The notes: a model not told the origin generated them from the letters alone. Positions 8,847 through 17,884 are shown, counted from the first letter of the stretch. The stretch: DNA of 64,000 bases from Campylobacter sp. 19-13652 (GCF_019702925.1 NZ_AP024713.1:496001-560000); one strand, 5' to 3'. Numbers and translations: made by a program.

Positions 8847-10991
8847 ATGCAAGATAATGTTAAAAAAGATCAGCTTCTTGAGTGCTTGGTTATTTTTACC
8901 AAGCTTCACAATAATCCTTACAGCGCCGATGCACTTACAACGGGCTTGCCTGTTAAAGATGGTGAGGAGGTAGAGCTATTTTCGCTAAATAGCAAAAAAT
9001 CCCTATTCACTCGTGCAGCCCAAAGAGCAGGCTTTGCTTCGACTTTGGTAAAAAAGAGCTTAAAGGATATATCTCCACTTGTTCTACCTTGCATTTTGAT
9101 GCTAAAAGGAAAGAGGGCTTGCATACTCCAAAGTATTAGCGACGACCATAAATACGCCACTATTATAACCCCAGACATCCCAACTGGCTCGAGTAAAATA
9201 GAGCTAGAAAGTTTAGAGGGTGAGTATATAGGTTATGCTTATTATCTAAAGAGGGAATTTGTCCCAGATGAGAGCAATTCAAATAGTATGCACCTTATTG
9301 ATGGTGGCAAGGAGCATTGGTTTTGGGGGACACTAAATCGCTCCAAAAAGATATATATTGACGTTTTGCTTGCAAGCTTTATTATAAATTTATTTGTGCT
9401 TGCCAGCCCACTTTTTACCATGAATGTCTATGACCGCGTTGTGCCAAATAACGCAGTTGAGACGCTTTGGGTGCTTGCTATTGGCGTGGCGGCGGTTTAT
9501 ATAATTGACCTATTTATGAAATTTATCCGCTCTTATTTTTTAGAGATGGCAGGCAAAAAATCAGATATTATAATGAGCTCGCTTTTATTTGAGCGCGTGC
9601 TTGATATGCAACTATCAAATAGACCAAAATCTATCGGAAGTTTTGCTCAAAATTTGAAAGAATTTGACACTGTGCGAGGCTTTTTTAGCTCGGTTTCCAT
9701 CGCCGCTATTGTTGATTTGCCATTTACTGTAATTTTTCTTTTGACGGTTTATTTTATAGCAGGCTATATAGTTTGGGTACCGATAGTTATTATGTTAATT
9801 ATTCTTTGCTATGCCCTGTTTTTAAAAGATCCGCTTCAAAAATCTATAGCCCAGACTTACGAAGCTTCAGCTATTAAAAATGGAATCTTAATAGAAAGCT
9901 TAAATGCACTTGAAACGATTAAAACTTTAGGAGCGAGTGGACGTGCGCAGTGGAGCTGGGAGGAGGCGACTGGTGAGATAGCAAACCGTAGTATAAAATC
10001 AAAAATCCTAACAAGCTCAATAGGCACTATAACGGCCTTTTTAATCCAGCTAAATACCGTATTTGTCGTAGTCCTTGGCGTATATATGATAAAAAATACT
10101 GAGCTTACCATGGGTGGGCTAATAGCAGCCGTTATCCTTTCATCTCGTGCTATTGCGCCTATTGGACAGTGCGCTGCTCTTATGTCAAATTTTGAGCAGA
10201 CTAAGGCGGCTTATGAGAGCTTAAATAAGATTATGAATATGCCTGTGGAAAGACCGGATGGGAAAAAATTTGTCCGCCGTAATAAATTTGAGGGTAAAAT
10301 CCAGTTTAAAAATGTCTTTTTTACATATCCAGAAAGCAGTACAAATTCAATTGACGGTATTAGTTTTACTATAAATCCTGGCGAAAAAGTAGGCATCATA
10401 GGGCGAAACGGAAGTGGTAAAACAACGATAGAAAAGCTGATTTTAGGACTTTATAAGCCAACAGATGGTGCGGTGCTAATAGACGGTATAGATATAAATC
10501 AAATCGACCCAGCCGACCTGCGTAAAAATATAGGCTACGTGCCACAAGATATAGTTTTATTTAAAGGCACTGTGCGGGAGAATATAGTCTACCGCGCGCC
10601 TTGGGTTGATGATATGCAAATTATTAAGGCCGCTAAGATTAGTGGAGTAGACGATTTTGTTAATATTCACCCACTGGGCTTTGATATGCCAGTTGGCGAA
10701 AGGGGTGACGGCATCAGCGGCGGCCAGCGTCAAAGTATCGCCGTGGCTAGAGCGTTTTTACTAGATAGCAGTATAGTGCTGCTTGATGAGCCAACAAATT
10801 CATTAGACAGTACAGCCGAGGCAAAGCTAACTAGAAATATTAAAGATAGCACGTCAAATCATACTCTCATTCTCATAACTCATAAAATGGGACTTCTTGA
10901 GCTTGTTGATAGGCTTATAGTAGTCGATAATGGCAAGATCGTGCTAGATGGTCCAAAACAAGTTGTATTAGATAAACTCTCTGGAAAGTGA
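8847..10991 (+). CDS. type I secretion ABC transporter, LapB/LssB family
   Basis: Inner-membrane ATPase that drives secretion. Residues 1-140 resemble a C39 peptidase-like domain but lack the active-site Cys and His context, so it should bind substrate without cleaving it. Residues about 165-440 form the six-helix membrane domain. The nucleotide-binding domain has Walker A (GRNGSGKTT, near 518-526), the signature ISGGQRQ (near 622) and Walker B (IVLLDEPT, near 641). The 714-residue length fits the LapB group. It begins 4 bases after the LapD-type gene and its stop overlaps the adaptor gene, so all are translated from one message. Confidence 0.92.
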   Translation: MQDNVKKDQLLECLVIFTKLHNNPYSADALTTGLPVKDGEEVELFSLNSKKSLFTRAAQRAGFASTLVKKSLKDISPLVLPCILMLKGKRACILQSISDDHKYATIITPDIPTGSSKIELESLEGEYIGYAYYLKREFVPDESNSNSMHLIDGGKEHWFWGTLNRSKKIYIDVLLASFIINLFVLASPLFTMNVYDRVVPNNAVETLWVLAIGVAAVYIIDLFMKFIRSYFLEMAGKKSDIIMSSLLFERVLDMQLSNRPKSIGSFAQNLKEFDTVRGFFSSVSIAAIVDLPFTVIFLLTVYFIAGYIVWVPIVIMLIILCYALFLKDPLQKSIAQTYEASAIKNGILIESLNALETIKTLGASGRAQWSWEEATGEIANRSIKSKILTSSIGTITAFLIQLNTVFVVVLGVYMIKNTELTMGGLIAAVILSSRAIAPIGQCAALMSNFEQTKAAYESLNKIMNMPVERPDGKKFVRRNKFEGKIQFKNVFFTYPESSTNSIDGISFTINPGEKVGIIGRNGSGKTTIEKLILGLYKPTDGAVLIDGIDINQIDPADLRKNIGYVPQDIVLFKGTVRENIVYRAPWVDDMQIIKAAKISGVDDFVNIHPLGFDMPVGERGDGISGGQRQSIAVARAFLLDSSIVLLDEPTNSLDSTAEAKLTRNIKDSTSNHTLILITHKMGLLELVDRLIVVDNGKIVLDGPKQVVLDKLSGK

Positions 10992-12460
10992 GACGCAATA
11001 TGCAAGAAAATCAAGAAAATTTAAATAGCACTAATGCTCCAAAAGAGGAGGCAAATCCTCAGCCAAAAGAGCCAGTCTCAAAAGACGAAGCAAAAGAGCT
11101 TAGTAAAGAGATAGGAGAGCGTATAAAATTTATAAGAACAAATGTCCAAAAAAAAGAGTATGATGCAAACGATCTGCGCTTTATGTCAAGCCTTTCTGAG
11201 GCCGTGCTTGCTAAATCCTCGTCGGCCTCAAGAAAGATACTTTATGTTATCTTTTTGGCGATTGCATGGCTTTTGATTTGGGCGAATTTTGCCGAGATTG
11301 ATGAGATAACAAGAGGGCAGGGCAGCATCGTGCCATCTGGCAAAAATCAAGTCGTACAAAACCTAGAAGGCGGTATTGTCCAAGAGATTTTGGTTAAAGA
11401 GGGTGATGTAGTTAAAAAAGGACAAATTTTAATACGCATTGACAATAAAAGCTTTGAGTCAAGCTTTGGTGAGAGTGAGGTGCGTCAAAATGAACTTGAG
11501 GCTAAATTTGCAAGATTAAAAGCTGAGTCAAACGGCGAGGCTTTTGAGCTGGGCGAAAATCCAAATGACGCCATGCTTCATGAAAAAAGCCTTTATGATA
11601 GCAACCAAGCGCAGCTTGCACAGCAAGAAAATATAGTAAAAGAGCAAATTCGTCAAAAAGAGATAGAGCTTAATGAGCTAAATAGCAAAATAAACCAGCT
11701 AAAAAGCGCATACGCTCTTGTGGTTAAGGAGAAAAATATCACTGAGCCCCTGTTTAAAAAGGGGCTTGTAAGCGAGGTGGAATTCTTGCAGTTGCAAAGA
11801 AAGCTGTCTGATTTAAAGGGCGACTTAGACTCTTCTATTGTTTCAATTCCTAGGGCTCAAGCTGCCATAGCAGAGGCAAAAAATAAGCTAAGCGAGGTAA
11901 AGCTTGATTTTACAAACAAAGCAAAGAAAGAATTTAATGAAGTCTCAGCGGAGCTAGGGCGTTTGCGCCAGCAAAAAATCGGCATAGAGGATAGGGTTGA
12001 TAGGACGTTGGTTCGCTCTCCTGTTAATGGCGTGGTAAGCAAGCTTTATATTCACACGGTATCAGGCGTTATAAAGCCAGGTGAAAATATAGCCGAGATA
12101 GTCCCACTTGAGGATAATCTAATAGCCGAAGTTAAGGTAAAGCCTTCAGATGTGGCTTTTTTAAGGCAGGGCTTGCCAGCTATGGTAAAGGTAACGGCAT
12201 ATGATTTTAGTATATATGGCGGTCTTGAGGGCGAAGTGGAGCAAATAAGTGCTGATACTGAGACTGATGAGCGCGGTAATAGCTGGTATTTGGTTAGGAT
12301 TAAGACTTATAAAAATCACCTAGGCACCGACGCCAGACCGCTTCGTATTATAGTTGGTATGGTCGTTAGTGCAGATATTATTACGGGCAAAAAATCTGTA
12401 CTTGATTATCTACTTAAGCCTATATTAAAAGTAAAGCAAGCTGCGCTTAGAGAGAGATGA
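10988..12460 (+). CDS. HlyD/LapC-family membrane fusion protein
   Basis: Periplasmic adaptor linking the ABC exporter to the outer-membrane channel. A charged cytosolic tail of about 75 residues precedes one membrane helix (about 80-96). Biotinyl-lipoyl-like strands follow (QVVQNLEGGIVQEILVKEGD), then a long coiled coil (about 160-320) and the C-terminal beta-barrel region. The 490-residue length is somewhat long because of the N-terminal tail. The longest start is GTG at 10988, which overlaps the ABC gene stop by 4 bases; ATG at 11000 is an equally plausible start. Confidence 0.9.
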   Translation: MRRNMQENQENLNSTNAPKEEANPQPKEPVSKDEAKELSKEIGERIKFIRTNVQKKEYDANDLRFMSSLSEAVLAKSSSASRKILYVIFLAIAWLLIWANFAEIDEITRGQGSIVPSGKNQVVQNLEGGIVQEILVKEGDVVKKGQILIRIDNKSFESSFGESEVRQNELEAKFARLKAESNGEAFELGENPNDAMLHEKSLYDSNQAQLAQQENIVKEQIRQKEIELNELNSKINQLKSAYALVVKEKNITEPLFKKGLVSEVEFLQLQRKLSDLKGDLDSSIVSIPRAQAAIAEAKNKLSEVKLDFTNKAKKEFNEVSAELGRLRQQKIGIEDRVDRTLVRSPVNGVVSKLYIHTVSGVIKPGENIAEIVPLEDNLIAEVKVKPSDVAFLRQGLPAMVKVTAYDFSIYGGLEGEVEQISADTETDERGNSWYLVRIKTYKNHLGTDARPLRIIVGMVVSADIITGKKSVLDYLLKPILKVKQAALRER

Positions 12461-13059
12461 TGAGCGATATCAAATTTAGCGGCAAAACTAGCGAGTACAC
12501 AGCTGCTATTTCTGCTAGCCTTGACGGCGCTATTATTATTAATGATAGCGTTTTTGAGCGAGACTATAGCAGAGTAATTACCGACCCTAATATAAATTTG
12601 ATTTTTACAGATGGGGCTTTTAAGGCTGATGAGTTTTTAGTATCTGGTAAAAATACATTAGAGCTAGACGGGGTTTTGCCTTTTAAGAAAAAATTTAGTA
12701 TAATGGAAAGCAATAGCCAGTATAAGCTGATTGAATTTGGTAAGCATGTCAATGTGGGGTTTGGCTCAAGAGATTGCGTGAGTTTGTCTATATTTGGCTA
12801 CGATGAGCGTATGGATAGCATTATAATAGACACCAGTGCTATTTTAGATTATGTTGGATACAGTTATGCTATAGCTGATAGCTGTTTTAGCCTAAAGCTT
12901 ACTGGAGTTATCGACAAAGAAATGCTTAGTAGATTGATTTTTAGCTGCGCTTGCGCGGTATATTGCGCCATAAATCGCCAGATAAAGGTAAGCATAAGCG
13001 TGGATTCTAGTTTAATCTTTTCTCAAGAGTATAATTGCGAAATCATAAGAGGGGTTTAG
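12457..13059 (+). CDS. unrecognised 200-residue protein of the Lap-like operon
   Basis: I do not recognise the family. The gene overlaps the HlyD-type gene by 4 bases and touches the regulator gene, so it is certainly part of the operon. The protein has no signal peptide. It looks mostly beta in its first 150 residues (alternating strands such as AIIINDSVFERDY and NLIFTDGAF) with a moderately hydrophobic, Cys-containing stretch near residues 168-180 (SRLIFSCACAVYCAI). Two adjacent ATGs at 12457 and 12460 are possible starts. By position it could be a cytosolic accessory to secretion or a partner of the adjacent regulator; neither is shown by sequence. Confidence 0.75.
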   Translation: MMSDIKFSGKTSEYTAAISASLDGAIIINDSVFERDYSRVITDPNINLIFTDGAFKADEFLVSGKNTLELDGVLPFKKKFSIMESNSQYKLIEFGKHVNVGFGSRDCVSLSIFGYDERMDSIIIDTSAILDYVGYSYAIADSCFSLKLTGVIDKEMLSRLIFSCACAVYCAINRQIKVSISVDSSLIFSQEYNCEIIRGV

Positions 13060-13677
13060 ATGCAAATTTTACTTGTTTCAACCAAAAAGCAGATTTTAAA
13101 GCACCTTAATGAAATATTAAACAATCAAGCTCAAGAGTGCAGAGATATGTCTATGCTCGAACTCGCAATCTTTAAAGCGGCAAAAGACAACTCTATAATA
13201 TGTATGGATGTTTCAAGTATGGGAGATGATGCTATTGATACTATTGAGCATTACCTTGCGCAATATCCCACCTTGCGTATCTTAGCGCTTTCGCAAAATC
13301 CAAATTTAATGGAAGGGTCTAAATTATTAGAAGTTGGCGTTAAAGGCTATGTTAATTCAAGGCTTTATGATACGCACTTAAAAGATGCGATAAAAGCTAT
13401 TTCAGATGGTAATGTGTGGGTTTATCCTGAGTTTATATACTCAATGGTAAAAATGGTGTCAAAAAAAACAAATCCACAAAAAACCAATCTTGATATATTA
13501 ACACCAAAAGAAAAAGATGTGGCAAATTTGGTGCTAGATGGGCTTAGCAATAAGCAAATAGCGCAGACAACGGGCGTTAGTGAGCGCACTGTAAAGGCTC
13601 ATATCTCTAGCATTTATTCTAAATTCAATGTAAAAGATAGAATAGGTTTTGTCATAGCTATGGAGGATAAGGGCTAA
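13060..13677 (+). CDS. LuxR/NarL-family DNA-binding regulator with degenerate receiver
   Basis: A 205-residue protein with a receiver-like domain (1-125) and a C-terminal LuxR-type helix-turn-helix (about 144-200: LTPKEKDVANLVLDGLSNKQIA, with SERTVKAHISSIY as recognition helix). In the receiver, an Asp50 sits where the phospho-acceptor is expected, but the acidic pair after the first strand is replaced by Ser-Thr (ILLVST), and the lysine normally following GY near residue 98 is missing (GYVNS). It therefore probably does not work by normal phosphotransfer. It starts on the base after the previous stop and is followed by a terminator, so it is the last gene of the secretion operon and may autoregulate it. 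Confidence 0.85.
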   Translation: MQILLVSTKKQILKHLNEILNNQAQECRDMSMLELAIFKAAKDNSIICMDVSSMGDDAIDTIEHYLAQYPTLRILALSQNPNLMEGSKLLEVGVKGYVNSRLYDTHLKDAIKAISDGNVWVYPEFIYSMVKMVSKKTNPQKTNLDILTPKEKDVANLVLDGLSNKQIAQTTGVSERTVKAHISSIYSKFNVKDRIGFVIAMEDKG

Positions 13678-13705
13678 ACAAATACCGTATGATTAGCCTT
13701 TTTTT
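13669..13705 (+). terminator. rho-independent terminator of the Lap-like operon
   Basis: GGCTAA at 13672-13677 pairs with TTAGCC at 13693-13698, extended by A-T and G-T pairs outward, and is followed directly by seven T residues (13699-13705). The left arm includes the stop codon of the regulator gene. This closes the operon and insulates it from the tRNA promoter at 13805. Confidence 0.75.
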
Positions 13706-13804
13706 GATAAATTTATAATAATACTTTACTTTGTTCTTAAATTTTAATTTTCTAAGCCATTTTTGAATTTTTATAAAAATATCTATAAATTTTTATAAAA
13801 TCTC

Positions 13805-13833
13805 TTGACAAACCTTTTAAAAAAAGCTATAAT
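13805..13833 (+). promoter_or_regulatory. consensus sigma70 promoter for the tRNA-tuf operon
   Basis: Exact TTGACA at 13805-13810, a 17-base spacer, and exact TATAAT at 13828-13833. The predicted transcript would begin near 13840, about 20 bases before the first tRNA. A perfect -35 is unusual in Campylobacter and fits a strong stable-RNA promoter. The DNA just upstream (13740-13804) is a run of A/T tracts that could act as an UP-like element. Confidence 0.9.
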
Positions 13834-13860
13834 CCCAACTTCATTAAGACAATTTCGGAT

Positions 13861-13936
13861 GCTGGTGTAGCTCAGTTGGTAGAGCTACTGCCTTGTAAGC
13901 AGTAGGTCGGCGGTTCAAGTCCGTTCACCAGCTCCA
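13861..13936 (+). tRNA. tRNA-Thr (anticodon TGT)
   Basis: Acceptor arms GCTGGTG and CACCAGC pair, with encoded CCA at 13934-13936. The anticodon loop is CTTGTAA, anticodon TGT, reading ACA. The D arm (TAGCTCAGTTGGTAGAGC) and T arm (GGTTCAAGTCC) are standard. It is the first tRNA after the consensus promoter at 13805. Confidence 0.95.
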
Positions 13937-13990
13937 TTTTATTTTAACAGTGTTTGACCAGATATAAAAGCATATTTTTTATTGTTAAAG

Positions 13991-14075
<85 letters not shown>

Positions 14076-14084
14076 TTTGCTTAT

Positions 14085-14161
14085 GCGGGAGTAGCTCAGT
14101 TGGCTAGAGCATCAGCCTTCCAAGCTGAGGGTCGCGGGTTCGAGCCCCGTTTCCCGCTCCA
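14085..14161 (+). tRNA. tRNA-Gly (anticodon TCC)
   Basis: Acceptor arms GCGGGAG and TTCCCGC pair (one G-T), CCA is encoded, and the anticodon loop CTTCCAA gives TCC, reading GGA and wobble codons. It is 9 bases after tRNA-Tyr. The 104 bases between it and the next tRNA hold nothing I can identify. Confidence 0.95.
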
Positions 14162-14265
14162 CCTTTGGATACTAAACTGGGAGCTGTAATATTATTACTT
14201 ATATTCGCAGTCATTTGGTTTCCATATTTTAGGTGTTTACATTGTTGCTTTCGTACCATCCTGAC

Positions 14266-14340
<75 letters not shown>

Positions 14341-14399
14341 TGTCTTACGATAGTAAATAATGTAAATTAAAAAATGACAATACCACAACGGAGGAAAAG

Positions 14400-15599
14400 A
14401 TGGCTAAAGAAAAATTTTCACGAAATAAGCCACATGTAAATATAGGCACCATTGGTCACGTTGACCATGGTAAAACAACTCTAACAGCTGCTATCTCTGC
14501 TGTTCTTTCACGCCGCGGTCTAGCTGAGCTAAAAGACTACGATAATATCGACAATGCTCCAGAGGAAAAAGAGCGTGGTATTACTATCGCTACTTCACAC
14601 ATCGAGTATGAAACAGAAAATCGCCACTATGCACACGTTGACTGCCCTGGCCACGCTGACTATGTTAAAAACATGATTACTGGTGCTGCTCAAATGGATG
14701 GTGCTATCCTAGTTGTTTCTGCTGCTGATGGTCCAATGCCACAAACTCGTGAGCATATCCTACTATCTCGCCAAGTTGGCGTTCCATACATCGTTGTTTT
14801 CATGAACAAAGCTGATATGGTTGATGACGCTGAGCTACTTGAGCTAGTTGAGATGGAGATCCGCGAACTACTAAGCGAGTATGACTTCCCAGGCGATGAC
14901 ACTCCTATTATTTCTGGTTCTGCGCTTAAAGCTCTTGATGAAGCTAAAGCTGGTACAGACGGCGAGTGGTCTGCTAAGGTTCTTGAGCTTATGGCTGCTG
15001 TTGATGATTATATCCCAACTCCAACTCGTGATACTGAAAAAGACTTCCTAATGCCAATTGAGGACGTATTCTCAATCTCTGGACGTGGAACCGTTGTTAC
15101 AGGTAGAATCGAAAAGGGTGTTGTAAAAGTAGGTGATACAATCGAAATCGTAGGTATCCGCCCAACTCAAACAACAACCGTAACTGGCGTTGAAATGTTC
15201 CGCAAAGAGATGGATCAAGGCGAAGCTGGCGATAACGTAGGTGTATTGCTACGTGGTACTAAGAAAGAAGACGTTGAGCGTGGTATGGTTTTATGTAAGC
15301 CAAAATCAATCACTCCTCACACTAAATTTGAGGGCGAAGTTTATATCCTAACAAAAGAAGAGGGTGGACGCCATACCCCATTCTTTAACAACTATAGACC
15401 ACAATTTTACGTAAGAACAACTGACGTTACAGGCTCAATCACTCTACCAGAAGGTACAGAGATGGTTATGCCAGGCGATAACGTAAGAATCACTGTTGAG
15501 CTAATCGCTCCAGTTGCTCTTGAAGAAGGAACACGTTTTGCGATCCGTGAGGGTGGTAGAACTGTTGGTTCAGGTGTTGTTACTAAAATACTTGCATAA
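14400..15599 (+). CDS. tuf: translation elongation factor Tu
   Basis: GTPase that brings aminoacyl-tRNA to the ribosome. G1 GHVDHGKT is at residues 18-25, DCPGH near 80 and NKAD near 135; domains 2 and 3 are complete and the 399-residue length is normal. Codon use shifts to a restricted set (many CTA, CGC/CGT, GCT), as expected for a very highly expressed gene. GGAGG precedes the ATG by 8 bases. It is the only tuf copy in the window and follows four tRNA genes, as in other Campylobacter. Confidence 0.98.
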   Translation: MAKEKFSRNKPHVNIGTIGHVDHGKTTLTAAISAVLSRRGLAELKDYDNIDNAPEEKERGITIATSHIEYETENRHYAHVDCPGHADYVKNMITGAAQMDGAILVVSAADGPMPQTREHILLSRQVGVPYIVVFMNKADMVDDAELLELVEMEIRELLSEYDFPGDDTPIISGSALKALDEAKAGTDGEWSAKVLELMAAVDDYIPTPTRDTEKDFLMPIEDVFSISGRGTVVTGRIEKGVVKVGDTIEIVGIRPTQTTTVTGVEMFRKEMDQGEAGDNVGVLLRGTKKEDVERGMVLCKPKSITPHTKFEGEVYILTKEEGGRHTPFFNNYRPQFYVRTTDVTGSITLPEGTEMVMPGDNVRITVELIAPVALEEGTRFAIREGGRTVGSGVVTKILA

Positions 15600-15618
15600 T
15601 TATAATTAAATTTATAAT

Positions 15619-15650
15619 AGTGGAGAGTTAATTCTCTCCGCTTATTTTAT
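15619..15650 (+). terminator. hairpin after tuf, possible partial terminator
   Basis: GGAGAG at 15622-15627 pairs with CTCTCC at 15634-15639 around a TTAATT loop, extended outward by A-T, G-C and a T-G pair. It is followed only by a T-rich stretch (TTATTTTAT), so termination may be incomplete and let some transcription through to rpmG-secE-nusG. Confidence 0.5.
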
Positions 15651-15664
15651 AAGGAAGATTACAG

Positions 15665-15823
15665 ATGAGAATTAAAGTTGGTTTAAAATGTGCTGAATGC
15701 GGTGATATAAACTATACAACAACAAAAAATAGCAAAACTATGACAGAAAAAATAGAGTTAAAAAAATACTGTCCTAGACTTAAAAAACATACTATTCATA
15801 AAGAAGTTAAACTAAAGAGCTAG
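15665..15823 (+). CDS. rpmG: 50S ribosomal protein L33
   Basis: A 52-residue basic protein of the large ribosomal subunit. It keeps the first zinc-type pair (CAEC at 9-12), but the second pair is reduced to a single Cys (KYCPRLKKH), so it is an intermediate form between zinc and zinc-free L33. That form is normal for Campylobacter. AAGGA lies 9 bases before ATG. The position tuf-rpmG-tRNA-Trp-secE-nusG is conserved. It is short, but conservation and context make it certain. Confidence 0.95.
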   Translation: MRIKVGLKCAECGDINYTTTKNSKTMTEKIELKKYCPRLKKHTIHKEVKLKS

Positions 15824-15835
15824 TTTTGCACCATT

Positions 15836-15911
15836 AGGGCAATAGCTCCAACGGTAGAGCGCCGGATTCCAAATCCGATGGTTGGGGGTTCGAATCCCTC
15901 TTGCCCTGCCA
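15836..15911 (+). tRNA. tRNA-Trp (anticodon CCA)
   Basis: Acceptor arms AGGGCAA and TTGCCCT pair, discriminator G and CCA are encoded. The anticodon loop TTCCAAA gives CCA. The top pair of the anticodon stem is a C-A mismatch. It sits in the 103-base gap between rpmG and secE, the usual Campylobacter position. Confidence 0.93.
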
Positions 15912-15926
15912 CTATAAGGTAATAAA

Positions 15927-16106
15927 ATGGAAAAGATAATGAACTATTTTAAGCTTTCAAAACTTGAGCTATCAAAGGTTATATTTCCTACTAAAGAGCA
16001 AGTTAGAAACGCTTTTATAACAGTCTTTGTCGTGGTGGCAGTTGTATCTCTATTTTTAGCAATAGTAGATGCTCTTATGTCGTTTTCACTATCTAAGTTG
16101 ATATAA
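15927..16106 (+). CDS. secE: preprotein translocase subunit SecE
   Basis: A 59-residue single-span SecE. The amphipathic cytosolic helix with the VIFPTKEQVRNAF segment (residues about 18-30) is the conserved clamp on SecY, followed by one membrane helix (31-53). The short single-helix form is normal outside Enterobacteria. ATG at 15927 has a weak AAGG upstream (15916-15919). It is immediately followed by nusG. Confidence 0.93.
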   Translation: MEKIMNYFKLSKLELSKVIFPTKEQVRNAFITVFVVVAVVSLFLAIVDALMSFSLSKLI

Positions 16107-16115
16107 GGAATAAAG

Positions 16116-16646
16116 ATGGCGCACAAATGGTATGCGATACAGACTTATGCTGGTAGCGAAATGGCGGTTAAAAGAGCCATAGAAAACTTAGTAAAAGATC
16201 AAGGCATTGAAGAACAGCTAAAAGAGGTCATAGTCCCTACTGAAGATGTTATAGAGATAAAAAACGGAAAACAAAAGATAGTCGAAAGGACACTCTATCC
16301 AGGGTATGCTTTCGCTCATCTTGAGCTTGATGTGGCTCTTTGGCATAAAATTCAATTATTGCCAAAGGTAAGTAGATTTATTGGTGAATCAAAAAAACCT
16401 TCACCTTTAACTGATAAAGATATTAATACAATTCTTGAAAAAGTACAAAAGCGTGCTGCTCCTAAGCCAAAAATTTATTTTGAAGAGGGTGAGAGTGTAC
16501 TTATTACAGAAGGACCTTTTGCGAATTTTACTGGAATCGTAGAAGAGTATGATATGGTTCACGGAAAGCTAAGATTAAATGTTTCTATCTTTGGTAGAAG
16601 CACCCCAGTTGAGATTTTGTATTCACAAGTTGAGAAGATAATTTAA
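16116..16646 (+). CDS. nusG: transcription termination/antitermination factor NusG
   Basis: Binds RNA polymerase to raise processivity and links it to Rho or ribosomes. The N-terminal NGN domain begins KWYAIQTYAGSE and contains LYPGYAFAHLE; the C-terminal KOW domain (about 125-176) has EGPFANFTGIVEEYD. The 176-residue length is normal. It is 9 bases after secE and 11 before rplK. rho is also present in this window, at 53290. Confidence 0.97.
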   Translation: MAHKWYAIQTYAGSEMAVKRAIENLVKDQGIEEQLKEVIVPTEDVIEIKNGKQKIVERTLYPGYAFAHLELDVALWHKIQLLPKVSRFIGESKKPSPLTDKDINTILEKVQKRAAPKPKIYFEEGESVLITEGPFANFTGIVEEYDMVHGKLRLNVSIFGRSTPVEILYSQVEKII

Positions 16647-16657
16647 GGAGATAGTTT

Positions 16658-17083
16658 ATGGCTAAAAAGGTTATAGGCGAAATCAAGTTGCAAATAGCTG
16701 CAACAAAAGCAAATCCAAGTCCACCAGTTGGTCCAGCTCTTGGTCAGCAGGGCGTAAATATAATGGAGTTTTGTAAAGCATTTAATGAAAGAACAAAAGA
16801 TATGGCTGGCTTTAATATTCCAGTTGTTATCACTGTTTATGCCGATAGAAGCTTCACATTTATCACCAAACAGCCACCAGCAAGCGACCTAATTAAAAAG
16901 GCAGCTGGTATATCAAAAGGTACAGATAATCCATTAAAAAACAAAGTTGGTAAATTAACAAAAGCTCAAGTTCTTGAGATAGTTGATAAAAAAATTGCTG
17001 ATTTAAACACAAAAGATAAAGAGCAAGCCGCTAAAATAATCGCTGGCTCTGCTCGTTCTATGGGTGTTGAAGTAATAGACTAA
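16658..17083 (+). CDS. rplK: 50S ribosomal protein L11
   Basis: A 141-residue protein of the GTPase-associated centre. It has the proline-rich N-terminal hinge ([20 protein letters not shown]) and the C-terminal rRNA-binding domain ending [15 protein letters not shown] precedes the start. It is the first ribosomal protein gene of the rplKAJL block. Confidence 0.98.
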   Translation: MAKKVIGEIKLQIAATKANPSPPVGPALGQQGVNIMEFCKAFNERTKDMAGFNIPVVITVYADRSFTFITKQPPASDLIKKAAGISKGTDNPLKNKVGKLTKAQVLEIVDKKIADLNTKDKEQAAKIIAGSARSMGVEVID

Positions 17084-17092
17084 TAACCCTTA

Positions 17093-17118
17093 CCGCCGGG
17101 TTGCTAGACAGAAGGCGG
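17093..17118 (+). ncRNA. stem-loop in the rplK-rplA spacer, possible L1-type leader
   Basis: CCGCC at 17093-17097 pairs with GGCGG at 17114-17118 around a 16-base loop, in the 61-base gap before rplA. Ribosomal protein operons often carry such elements for feedback by the encoded protein, and L1 is the expected ligand. I do not see a match that proves an L1 site, so this is a structural call only. Confidence 0.4.
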
Positions 17119-17144
17119 AAGCACTTTAGAATGCGGAGAGAATA

Positions 17145-17846
17145 ATGTCAAAAAACACTAAAAGATTTCAAGAGCTACTTAAAAAGGTAGATACAGATAG
17201 AATTTATAATATAAGCGAAGCAATAGATACGGTAAAGACTTTAAAATCAGCTAAATTTGATGAAACTGTTGAAATCGCATTAAAATTAAACGTTGATCCA
17301 AGACACGCTGATCAAATGGTGCGCGGTTCTGTGGTTTTACCAGCTGGCACAGGCAAAAAGGTGCGTGTGGCCGTTATCGCAAAAGACGCTAAAGCTGATG
17401 AAGCCAAAGCAGCTAGTGCTGATATAGTGGGCGCTGAGGATTTAGTCGATGATATTAAAAAAGGTATTATGAATTTTGATGTACTAATTGCTACACCAAA
17501 TTTAATGGGTCTGGTAGGTCAAGTTGGACGTATTTTAGGACCAAAAGGCTTAATGCCAAATCCAAAAACAGGTACAGTTACAATGGATGTGGCCCAAGCT
17601 GTAAATAACGCTAAAAGTGGTCAAGTAAATTTCCGTGTCGACAAACAGGGAAATATTCATGCAGGACTTGGTAAGTCAAGTTTCTCTAAAGAGCAGCTTT
17701 TAGAAAATATCTCAACTTTTATAAAAGCCATAAATAAACACAAGCCAGCCGCTGCTAAAGGACGTTATGTCAAGAATGCGGCGCTATCTTTAACAATGAG
17801 CCCATCTATTTTATTAGATACTCAAGAAGTTATGGATCTTAAATAA
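17145..17846 (+). CDS. rplA: 50S ribosomal protein L1
   Basis: A 233-residue protein of the L1 stalk near the E site, often a translational repressor of its own operon. The family motif [18 protein letters not shown] is present near residue 126, and [14 protein letters not shown] near 166. The start has GGAGAG 7 bases upstream. The 61-base spacer from rplK carries a stem-loop. Confidence 0.98.
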   Translation: MSKNTKRFQELLKKVDTDRIYNISEAIDTVKTLKSAKFDETVEIALKLNVDPRHADQMVRGSVVLPAGTGKKVRVAVIAKDAKADEAKAASADIVGAEDLVDDIKKGIMNFDVLIATPNLMGLVGQVGRILGPKGLMPNPKTGTVTMDVAQAVNNAKSGQVNFRVDKQGNIHAGLGKSSFSKEQLLENISTFIKAINKHKPAAAKGRYVKNAALSLTMSPSILLDTQEVMDLK

Positions 17847-17884
17847 AACTGGGGGTTATATCCCCATTTTAGTATATCTTAGAT

